Positions 13,601 to 25,600 of a DNA stretch of 64,000 nucleotides are shown here, piece after piece. A program made the position numbers and the translations under genes. The DNA is from Macrostomum hystrix (lineage: Eukaryota > Platyhelminthes > Macrostomidae): contig CATNEN010000012.1 in assembly GCA_950097015.1 (NCBI GenBank), positions 2,783,501 to 2,847,500 of the forward strand, written 5' to 3'. The first letter of the stretch is position 1. The number at the start of each line of letters is the position of its first letter. The notes below the pieces were generated by a model that did no database searches, had not been told where the DNA came from, and saw only the letters and a list, made by a program, of their open reading frames with translations.

Positions 13601-16600
13601 TGGCTGTGTACTGTCGAGATGGTTGTGTACTGTCGAGATGGCTGTGTACTGTCGAGATGGCTGTGTACTGTCGAGATGGCTGTGTACTGTCGAGATGGCT
13701 GTGTAACTGTCGAGATGGCTGTGTACTGTCGAGATGGCTGTGTACTGTCGAGATGGCTGTGTACTGTTAAATGAAGAAATAATGTCTATGCAGCAACTCC
13801 TTCTTTGCCCTGTCTGCAGACTTCTGCTTGTCCTCTCCACTCAAGCTAAAAATGATCACTTGGCCCCACCATAGACCGAATGAACAGCCGGGAGGAATCC
13901 TAGATTTCAAAAAAGCGCCTTCCCATCATCCTCCACGAAAGCCCCGCCTACCGTCCGATCCGGTCGCAGCCGTCGCCGACCTCCTGCGGCACAGCTGCGC
14001 CGCGAAGCTGTTAATCAACACAGCGGCGGCATCCGCCAGGGCCCTGCGATTGTAATTTAAATAGCGCCGGAAAACAGGAGTGGGCGAACACGCGCTCTCT
14101 CTCGGGGGACAGTTTTAGAAATAGAAGAACAGCAAGGAAGTTGGAGAAGAGCAGCTCATGCTGAGCTGTTGAGCATCAACATTCCTAGCGGGGGTCCCGC
14201 CCCTACCTGCCCAAGCACTCAAGCCACCCGTACTGTCCAGGGGGTCCAGCCACCCAGCATGTCTCCCCGCCTACCTTACTGCCGTATGTGGGTCCCGCTG
14301 AGACTATAGATGGATGGTGGCGGGGCTGCTCCCCCCCGTGAGTATGTTTTTTCGGCTCCACTCTACACCTTAAACTCCGATTCTATTCTATTATTGGATT
14401 TTAACTTTTTTTTCTTGAAATAATTTCAGCATTTTTTTCTGCGTTATTATGTTCCACATTTAGAGCCAAATGGTGCATTCCTACCGTGAAGAATTGCTGA
14501 AAAATCAATCAATGATCTATGATTGATCATGTACGAGCTAAAATGTAATTTCCCCTAAATATTTTTATATAGATAAATATGTTCTGTGGAGCATCAGAAA
14601 GGCTGTTGCTACGAAGTGTTTTTCCCCTTTCTAGCTCTTGCCGTTTTCTCCCCTCTTTTCCTCCGATCCCAATGTCTGATGAAGTGAGCAGCTTTGGCTA
14701 AAAAAAATCGCCCGTCCCCTTGCTTGCCTTCGTCCACCTCGATTCCTTCGTCAGCGCACGCGATGGCCTACGGTATTAGCCATCCGGTTGCTCGACTTTA
14801 ATTGCTTCTCTACTCCGAAAGCGAGCGACTAGCTTTCCCTTTTGCTTTGCTTTCTTTCCAACCCTTTTCCTTCAGCATCCTATATGCATCATATAGGATG
14901 CCACGCACCCGGCCTTCCTTTGTATACCTGCGACCAAATCCTAAAGCACGCTATTTAGTCTCGACTCTAATTTTCTTTATATAAACGTTTTCTTTGTCCT
15001 TCCCTTATCCGTCTATTCGCTAGCTTCACCTGTTCATTTCGCTGGAGCTAAAATTAGTTTTCCTCGCCCAGATGTCTATGGCCAGTAGAGCAGCGGGCGG
15101 TCCGGCCTAACTAAAGAAATGAAACAAAAAGACAATAGGAAACCAGCTCTAGCTAGAGTTCCCCCAATATGGCCATAGACAGTTTTGGGAACTGAACAAC
15201 TGAACTCGTTCACTATTCGCCGCCACGCACCAGTGAGCGATGAAAATATAAGCGGAACTGGGTACCCGCCCTATCGATTAACCGAGCAAGCTGAAACAAG
15301 TGGGCCCCGGGTTACAGTTATGAACTAGATGAAGAATTGAATTATCTTCTCATCCTTGCCTGAGTCTCTGTGGGTGCGGCTGGAGTTTATTGTTCGCATT
15401 TGTCACTGTGTCGCGTGTTCCAGACACGGAAGACGTCACGCTGGGCCGAAACAGTCACCTTGATATAGATGTTAGAATTTTATTTCAGCTTCGTTAATGA
15501 AAAAAGCGGGATTTAGCGAGACAGAGAGAGGCCCAGAGACCAGTGAAGCGACTCAAACTTGGGATGCAGTCAGGTGGCTACCATTTAAGAGCACCTTCGT
15601 AACCTGCCTTTTTTTTTAAAAAGAAGGGTTTTATTAAAGAAGGAGTCTTGTGCAAGAAATCAAAAGAAAACGCCGAACCCTACTAGAAAGTATTTGCGGA
15701 GCCAAACAAGGGGAAAGAATTGGTCTTGAGGATTCATCGAGGCGGACCTTGCGCGGGACCTTGCAGCCTCCGAATCCCAATTCAATATCGTATATGTTGT
15801 ACATTACGCATACCTATATGCACTAATCGATATAGGAATATAGGATACAGGTGCCAAAGAAACTGGCGAAGGCCCTGATCAATGCCATGCACTCACTATA
15901 GGCAGGGATAGTAAACATTTCTTTTGAGCAATGGCAACATTTCGCTGCTTCCTCCAGCTCGTCACGGAATATTTCGTGACTCCCCAGTCCCAAGTCTCTC
16001 TGAATCTGTCTCTCTGTCTACATAGATAAGGAAGCGATAGAATTTTAGTAATTTAGTTCAAATGCCTCACTTGCACTTTATGAGTTTACCGTGCAATCTG
16101 CGTGCACTGCGTCAGAAATCTTTGGCTGCTTTTATTGCTCTAATTAAAATGCAATGTCTCTTTTTTAAAGTTATTGTCTTTAGTTCCTTAGCACTTGCTT
16201 CTACATACTACTTTACATGTACTATCTCCTGTCTCCTGTCTCCTCTGTCCTCTCTCCTGTCTCTTCTCTCCTGTCTCTTCTCTCCTGTCTCCTGTCTCCT
16301 GTCTCTTCTCTTGTCTCTTCTCTTCTGTCTCTTCTCTCCTGTCTCTTCTCTCCTGTCTCTTCTCTTCTGTCTCTTCTCTCCTGTCTCTTCTCTCCTGTCT
16401 CTTCTCTCCTGTCTCTTCTCTCCTGTCTCTTCTCTCCTGTCTCTTCTCTCCTGTCTCTTCTCTTGTCTCTTCTCTTCTGTCTCTTCTCTCCTGTCTCTTC
16501 TCTCCTGTCTCCTGTCTCCTGTCTCTTCTCTTGTCTCTTCTCTTCTGTCTCTTTTCTCCTGTCTCTTCTCTTCTGTCTCTTCTCTCCTGTCTCTTCTCTC

Positions 16601-19600
16601 CTGTCTCTTCTCTTGTCTCTTCTCTCCTGTCTCTTCTCTCCTGTCTCTTCTCTCCTGTCTCTTCTCTCCTGTCTCCTGTCTCCTGTCTCTTCTCTTGTCT
16701 CTTCTCTTCTGTCTCTTCTCTCCTGTCTCTTCTCTTGTCTCTTCTCTCCTGTCTCTTCTCTCCTGTCTCTTCTCTCCTGTCTCTTCTCTCCTGTCTCTTC
16801 TCTTGTCTCTTCTCTTCTGTCTCTTCTCTCCTGTCTCTTCTCTCCTGTCTCCTGTCTCCTGTCTCTTCTCTTGTCTCTTCTCTTCTGTCTCTTTTCTCCT
16901 GTCTCTTCTCTTCTGTCTCTTCTCTCCTGTCTCTTCTCTCCTGTCTCTTCTCTTGTCTCTTCTCTCCTGTCTCTTCTCTCCTGTCTCTTCTCTCCTGTCT
17001 CTTCTCTCCTGTCTCCTGTCTCCTGTCTCTTCTCTTGTCTCTTCTCTTCTGTCTCTTCTCTCCTGTCTCTTCTCTTGTCTCTTCTCTCCTGTCTCTTCTC
17101 TTGTCTCTTCTCTTCTGTCTCTTCTCTCCTGTCTCTTCTCTTGTCTCTTCACTCCTGTCTCTTCTCTCCTGTCTCTTCTCTTGTCTCTTCTCTTCTGTCT
17201 CTTCTCTCCTGTCTCTTCTTTCCTGTCTCCTGTTTCCTGTCTCTTCTCTTCTGTCTCTTCTCTTCTGTCTCTTCTCTCCTGTCTCATCTCTCCTGTCTCT
17301 TCTCTTGTTTCTTATCTCCTCTTTTTTCTCTTCCGAGCTTCTCTAGTATCTGAAAGTGTAACTGCGAGTATATTTACGCTGGCAGATAAACTAATAAATT
17401 ATAAAGCCTTATTCTTAAAAGCACTAAACACCCTTGACACCGTTATTTACCAGTTGCAGAACTAAAAACCCCAACTGCAGCAGATTTCTAGACAGACAGA
17501 CAGATATAGCTCGCATTATAAAATGTTTCGAGTCCTCTATCTACACTCTGAGTATATGAATCTGTTTCTTTCGCTGAAACTCACTTGCTCGTCAATTTTT
17601 TTTGCCTATACCTTTTCCCCGGATGATGCTGCTGCAATCAATTATGTCTGGAGAAAATCTTCTGCTCCAGATTGGAGTCACCCAGAAATATTTGAGAAAG
17701 AGAGACAGAGAGAGAGAGAGAGAGGGCCTCATCCTCACCTGTCCCATGCTCAATCAGAACTCCTTTTTTGGGGAAAGATTTTTTGTGCCAGCGTTTTTTT
17801 AAGGAATGAGAAGAACCGTTTGGGGACAAGTCTATCCAAGCATCTTTTGATCAATGACTATCATCTGCTTGTCTTTACAAGCTAACCAGATTTTAGTTGA
17901 ATGCAGCCTAGGAGAGGTACACAATTTTAACAAATACTCCGGGTGTTCCATAATGTCTACTCGACGTTGCGTCACAAGAGTTTGCCATAGACTAAACCGA
18001 AAATGCTCAGCAGCTTAATCGTCTCATAATAGATTGAATTTTAACAGCCATTCCGAAGTCGTTCTGCTAGTTTTGCTGCAGCAAAGGACTCAAATCATTT
18101 CAGAGAGTTTCGGATACAAGGAGAAACGAGTTTAGTTGAAGAATAAGAAGCGAATTGCGTGACTCCGAGCAGGCCGGGCAGTTTGAGTTGAATCTTTAAA
18201 AAAGGCAGGCTAGGCGGGATTGAAGAGGACGAAGAGGAAGTGTCAGTCAAACTCTAGGAAGCACCGAATTAGTGGGCCAATGGTATGCCGGGACAGTTTG
18301 CTAATTAAATTAGAAATCGCATTTCTCAATCAGCAGACCCGACAGGACTGGCCGGTAGATTGTTGAAGAGCAGAATTTTCGAATATTTATAATAGATTAA
18401 TTCAGATTCTGTATGCTTTCATTATTTTATTGCTGCTGCTAGAGCGACTTTTAGCTGAAAGCGCAAGTGTCAGTGGACAGCCTGTTCGATGATTCAGTTG
18501 TGTCAGTGGACAGCCTGTTCGATGATTCAAATTTGTCAGTGGACAGCCTGTTCGATGATTCAGTTGTGTCAGTGGACAGCCTGTTCGATGATTCAAATGT
18601 GTCAGTGGACAGCCTGTTCGATGATTCATTTGTGTCAGTGGACAGCCTGTTCGATGATTCAAATGTGTCAGTGGACAGCCTGTTCGATGATTCAGTTGTG
18701 TCAGTGGACAGCTGATTCTTAAGCCCAACAAACACAACTGTCTGTGTCCAAACCCACCCCAGGCCTGTTCAGCGAACGGATGATTCAGCCGGAGTCGCAC
18801 AGGCTGCACGCGCATTTTCACAGCTACCCATTCGACCAGGTGTTCACGGAGTCGGAGGCCGTGCTGCAGTCACTTGGCGGCTTCGTGTTCATCATCACCT
18901 GCGACGGTGAAGTGTTCTACGCGTCCAAGACTGTGGAATACTACCTGGGATTTCATCAGGTGCAAACTCGACTCCCGCAACCCGTCTGTGATTTGATGTT
19001 GCACGGGTGTTAAGATACTAATCTTGTATCAATTTTAGCTACCCCTGTGTCGGTAAATGCGCAATCTGTCTCATACCGCCCCCCCATGCTCAACCTTCTG
19101 GCGCGCACCGCGCGTTTCAAGTGTCGTTTCGATCGCAAAAAATGCCTTTGATTGCATCACACTTCCTCCATTATCCCAGACTGCTCAAAATGAAGAAATT
19201 CGGAAGATGCTAATCTCGATCCCCTAATCGATCTCTTGATCTATTTTCTGAGCTTTCTCTTATCGCTCAATGCATTTGTAGCCTCCACCTGAGTGACTCT
19301 CTAACTAAACAGGCCTCTCTGCGCCACTTTTGCTCTGGAGTGGCAACTGTTCCCTGCATAAGTCTAGCTTTTTTCCGCCCTTCTCAGCTCACTAGAAACT
19401 TCGAAACAAAGAGTCTTTCGGGTTGGTTAATAATTTTTTGAACAGATGTTTACCCAATACCATGTTTTTTCACCTCGACTCTTAAAACACAGAATAACCA
19501 AGAATATTGTGCATTGATTTTTTTCTATTTTAGACAATGATAAACGAGGAGTGCGATAGGAATCAATATTCGAAATCTTTGTTTTACCGCTCCATAGTTG

Positions 19601-22600
19601 CACAACATGCCCTGTCTTGTTTTATTCCGTTTTTTGTTGTTTAGAAATTAAATTTCAATATGGGAGAACACGGATTAAAATAATATCTAATTACTGCTTC
19701 GCTCTTGCAGTCGGATATCATCCACCAGAGCGTCTTGGAGCTCATCCACTCGGAGGACAGGGAGGAGTTCAAGCGTCAGCTGGACTGGCAGAGTCGCCTG
19801 GGCTCCGGAGGCGACCCTGTGAATGCCCTGCAGGCCGCTTCCACCGGTGAGTTGCGGCCAGGGATGCAGACTGGCAGATTCTATGGTAGACTGGTAGATT
19901 CTATGGTAGACTGGTAGATTCTATGTAAACTGGCAGATTCTGTGATAGACTGGTAGATTATATGGTAGACTGGTAGATTCGATAGTAGACTGGTAGATTC
20001 TATGGTAGACTGGTAGATTCTATGGTAGACTGGTAGATTCTATGGTAGACTGGTAGATTCTATGGTAGACTGGTAGATTCTATGGTAGACTGGTAGATTC
20101 TATGGTAGACTGGTAGATTCTATGGTAGACTGGTAGATTCTATGGTAGACTGGTAGATTCTATGGTAGACTGGTAGATTCTATGGTAGACTGGTAGATTA
20201 TATGGTAGACTGGTAGATTCTATGTAAACTGGCAGATTCTGTGATAGACTGGTAGATTATATGGTAGACTGGTAGATTCGATAGTAGACTGGTAGATACT
20301 ATGGTAGACTGGTAGAATTTATGGTAGACTGGTAGATTATATGGTAGACTGGTAGATTCTATGGTAGACTGGTAGATTCTATGGTAGACTGGTAGATTCT
20401 ATAGTAGACTGTAGATTCTATGTAAACTGGCAGATTCTGTGATAGACTGGTAGATTATATGGTAGACTGGTAGATTCGATAGTAGACTGGTAGATTCTAT
20501 AGTAGACTGTAGATTCTATGGTAGACTGGTAGATTCTATGGTAGACTGGTAGATTCTATGGTAGACTGGTAGATTCTATGGTAGACTGGTAGATTCTATG
20601 GTGGATTGGTAGATTCTATGGTAGACTGGTAGATTCTATGGTAGACTGGTAGATTCTATGGTAGACTGGTAGATTCTATGGTAGACTGGTAGATTCTATG
20701 GTAGACTGGTAGATTCTGTTATTGATTTGTAGATTATTGTGGTGGATTAAGTTAGATCTGTGTTTGTTTATTTGTTTATTCAATCAAATAAAAAAGTATA
20801 TTGAACCTTGGCAAATGGTTTGGCAGTTTATTAAGTAATTAAACAGTTTTATTGACAAGAATACTAACAAGTTTTTTGGGCATAATTTTGACGCGATAAA
20901 ATAGAAATAAAAAATCACTGCTTCATACGTAACTTCGCAATTCAAACCGAATTCGGCGTGACATAAGGCTCATAAAAAAAGAACATTTCTTTATGAGACC
21001 ATGTTTACGAGTTAGAAAAAACTAGCTGTGCAGCTTGAGTATGCTGAGAATGAGCATCTGAATGGAAGTAAATATATTGTGCGATAAAATACTCGTAACT
21101 TATGAGTCTTTGCTTGTTCGGTGATTTTTGTCTCTCTCTCCAACCAATGTTCGATTTTTAGTAGGGCAAAGTTCGAATGGGAAAACCTTTTGCAGTCTTG
21201 TAGATTTCCTCGCGTATGTACGAGTTATATATATCAGTAATATATATATTAGTGTGCATGCATGCAGTCCTCTTCAGGAGAACAGGCTTAGTTTATTTTT
21301 GCCCAAGCTCACGCAACGGTTATGGGTCACGCCATGATGTCGTGTCTGTCGTCTGTCTATGAAAAAAACACGACAAGATACTATGAAGATTTGAGCAGGC
21401 CGATCGCTGAGCACAGGAAGCTGCGAAATTCTCGGACAGAATTTTAGGGAGCATGCAGGGAAGGGCTTAAATTTCAGTAACCAACCGCCCTGTTCGATCC
21501 CTTCCCCTACCCGCCCCCCGGAGCTCCTGCTCCCGGGCCCACGAAAGCGCCCCAGTCTGAAAGAATTGAATTTCTGTGTGTTAACTCTTTTCGATTAAAA
21601 AGAAAATAGTCGGTTCGGATATTCATCTTCCTGAAAGTTGACGTCATTTAAAAATGTTTCTTTTGACGTAAATTAATTAAACATGCCGCGCCTAATCGTG
21701 AATTTATTTACAGACTCCAATGCCAGCCTCCAACGAAGCTTCACCGTGCGTTTTCGATGCCTTCTGGACAATACATCCGGGTTCATTGTGAGTACCGCTG
21801 CTCATAATCATGAAACTCTAGTCGGCATGGCTTGATTGCTTGGGATGAGATCAGAGTGAGATCAAAGTGAGATCAGAGTGAAATCAGAGTGAGATCAGAG
21901 TGAGATCAGAGTGAGATCAGAGTGTGAGATCAGAGTGAGATCAGAGTGAGATCAGAGTAAGATCAGAGTGTGAGATCAGAGTGAGATCAGAGTGAGATCA
22001 GAGTGAGGTCAGAGTGAGATCTGAGTGAGATCATTTAGAAGTTTATTTAGTATCGCAGTCCTGTAACATACTAATAAAAAACAAAAAAATAGCATTTTAA
22101 AATTGTATTTTACTGTCAGCACTTGCTCAGCTCAACTTTCGGAAGCCTTTTTTGCTGCTGAACAACAAAACAGTTCCGGACTGTGGAAGGAGCTGAGCAA
22201 CGGGAAACTGAACACAAATTGGGATGGGGAGGTGATTTGTCTTTCATGTCCCATTGTTTCTGTCTCAGCCACCGTGGAAACTTTCTGAAACTATTTTGGA
22301 GGTCTCTCTTGTGCAATTTTTTTTCGGTTTGTAAAAATCAAAGAATGGGCAATTTTTTAACAGAATTGACAAAGAGAATTGATGGGTGGTTCTTGATAGT
22401 ACGTTGAACTGACAAACCGACATCCGTGAGGTGAAAGAATAACTGATTTCGTTTTTTTATTGTGCCTTCAGGCTTTGCTTTGATGCGACCTAAATTATTA
22501 TAAATCCGTAGAAATCGTGTAAATACTCAAGCAATTTTCTTTTCAGGAGCTTTCAGAAATTTCGCATTTATGATTTGTTTAAATTATTTTTTTATAAATC

Positions 22601-25600
22601 CCTTATTAACACGACATACTCGTAGTTTTTTAAGAGTGATTGGAGATTAAAAAGTTTTTAGGATGCTGAAAGTTTCCGTGATTTCGGAAGTTTCTGTGGA
22701 TTTTGTGATTATTTTGTTGTTTAAGACGATCTCTTCAATCGTCTTTGGGATTTCAACCGTTTTTTGGATTCCAACCGTTTTGAGATTTCAAAAGTTTCTG
22801 AACTTTCGTAATAATTTGGGGTTGGTGATTTTCAGTATTTTCTGAAGTTTCTAGGAATCCCGAAAATTTTGGGATTTTAGAAGTTTCTGAGATTTCGGAA
22901 GTTTCTGTGATTTCGGAAGTTTCTGGGATTTCGGAAGTTTCTGGGATTTCGGAAGTTTCTGGGGATTTCATGATTCTTCTTTGGGATTTCAACAGTTTTT
23001 TTGGGATCCGCTCGATTCTTGGATTTATGTGGGATTCTGAATTTTCTATGAATCCGAAAGTTACGAGGATTTTGACAGATTTCGGGATTTCAGATTTTTT
23101 GGGATTTCGGGAAGTTTTAGGAGATTTTGGATGTTCCTTGGATTTCGTTTGCCTTTGAAAATGTTAGGTTTTATATTCAAAGCGCAACTTTATAAGAGCC
23201 TCCAATACGGGTCCCTGGTCCCGCAGACTCTGGAGATCAGCGGCCGCATTCAGAAGCTGCACGGCCAGCCAAAGAAGGCGCCGAACGCTCAGGTGGCCCT
23301 CTTCGCCGTCTGCAGCCCGTTCGGTCCCATTCCGAGCCTGGACGCTGCTCAGAAAGATCTCACATTCAAGTCCAAGCACCGGCTAAATATGAACATTATC
23401 AGCATGGATGTTCGGTGAGTGTTTGCGATTGGAGGAAAATCTTAGTAGACCGATAAGGCTCTGTGCACATGAATGAATCCCTAGCAGCCCGGTGATTGTG
23501 TCCGTGTATCTGCTGTACCTCAAGCCATTTAACCCACTTTATTCTGCCGGGTCGTTGCGGGGACCCTTAGCTCTTGAGTTCCTTTTAACAAACGGCCCCC
23601 CGCGGCGAGGCGCTCCCTTCCTTTTCCCATTTTTCCCATCCCTAAGCTCCTCCTAGCTTGCATAATGCTGTATATACTCACACAATTTAGACTCTTGTGA
23701 AGGGTATATGGCTTTCCGTGACTGCCCTCCCCCACAATGAGCACTTGCACGCACGCACGCAGTCGATTTTGAGTAGAGAATCAACGCGATGTTGATGGCG
23801 AGAAAGAGAGAGACTGAGAGAGCTTGTGTGCCGCCGAGGCAGCAGAGTTTGCAAACATTTTTCCTATCAAAATATTCTTCTTCTAAATATTTTTAATGAA
23901 CAATGGTCCCTCAGCGGGAGCTTGCAAAAATTCAACACCGAGTCGTCAAAATCGCGGCCCTCGCCATCAGTTGGTTGCTGAGGCGCCACCAGCGGGATGG
24001 GACACGGAGAGACATATGGGAGGGCGAGAATAGACAATGCAGCTAACAACACCTTTTTTGTTAACTAATTCGAAGTAGGTGTTTGCGTGTTCAAAAGCAG
24101 CAACAATCGAGTGTAGAGAGAGAGAGAGAGTAAGATTTCAGTGGAAATTGGACGCCAAGATCAGACAATTTCCTAGCATGGCTCAAGCACGCTATTTACC
24201 ATTGCAGAGCCAAAGTGGTTCTCGGCTACTCCGAGAAGGAGATGAGCGAGCTGCGCTTCTATCACATCCTGCATCCGAGCGACCTGTCCTACGCAGCTAG
24301 AGGGCACGAACTGCGTAAGTCATCGGCATTCTAAATCCAGTTGCTTAATCCAGGATTCTAAATACAGGGGACTTACAGATTTTCCTTCATCCTAAATATT
24401 CCAGTACTGAAAAAGAACTTTCTCGGCTTATTAGTCTATCGCTGGCTAAGCAAATCTGGCAAATGGATCTGGTTACAGTCCAGCTTGAAAGTCAACGCCA
24501 AAGGCGGCAAACAGGATTACATCATTTGCACGCATCGGCAATTAAGGTGAGATAATCTAAAATACACTGCGTACATTGCCTCCAACCAGCCAAGGGGGTT
24601 AGACCTTGCGTACTTTGCCGCCTCCAACCAGCCAAGGGGGTTAGACTTTGCGTACTTTGCCGCCTCCAACCAGCCAAGGGGGTTAGACTTTGCGTACTTT
24701 GCCGCCTCCGACCAGCCAAGGGGGTTAGACTTTGCGTACTTTGCCGCCTCCGACCAGCCAAGGGGGTTAGACTTTGCGTACTTTGCCGCCTCCGACCAGC
24801 CAAGGGGGTCAGACTTTGCGTACAGTGAATTATCCTATTAGCCATTGATGGCATCTCAACATTCAAATAAACTGTGAAATGAAAAACGGCTTTGTTTTTT
24901 CAACGGTTCTTTACAGCGACGAAGAGGGCACGGAGCTGATGGCCAAGCGAAACACCGAGTACAAGCTGCCTTTTCCGCTTCTCGAGCCCGAGACTGCCCT
25001 AAGCGACGAAATCGACAGCTTCGGTCAGGATTGCAGTATCAGCGGCGGCACTCTTGGTGGTGGCGGCGGCGGCGGTGGCAAACGTGGCGGAGGCACTAAA
25101 CGAGCAGCAGCCGCTGTTGGTGGCGGCGGCGGCGGAGGCGGTGGAGGCGGCGTTGTCGGCGCCGGTGGTGGCGGTGGTGGCAGTAGCGTCAGTGCCAGCA
25201 GCGGCGGCAGCGGCCAGCTGAAAGACTACCTACAAGCCAGTCGAAAGCGGAAGGCGCCGCACAGGGACATGGGCTACAGTTCTTACTCGCCTTTCACCAC
25301 TTTGACACCTTTCCAAAACCATTCGGGCTTCTTCTGCGCCAACCCGAGTCCTTACCTGGCGGCAACGGCGCTGCACTTCTCCGCGGAGCCGGCGCCGGAC
25401 GTTTATCGGCCAGGCTTCCAGCACGTCGGCGGCGCCCATCCCGGGCACTCGACAGGTTACTATGGATACGGCGGCATGGACAGTTCGCCCTATCAACCGA
25501 TAGGATTCCCGACAAGCTATCACCAGCATCATCAGCACCAGCAGCACCAGCAGCACCAGCAGCACCAGCACCAGCATCAGCATCAGCAAAGTCTTCAGCA

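Noticed and set aside
16062-17465. Frames of 359-467 codons rich in Ser/Leu/Cys or Arg/Glu
   Set aside because: Produced on both strands by the CTCTTCTCTCCTGT array.
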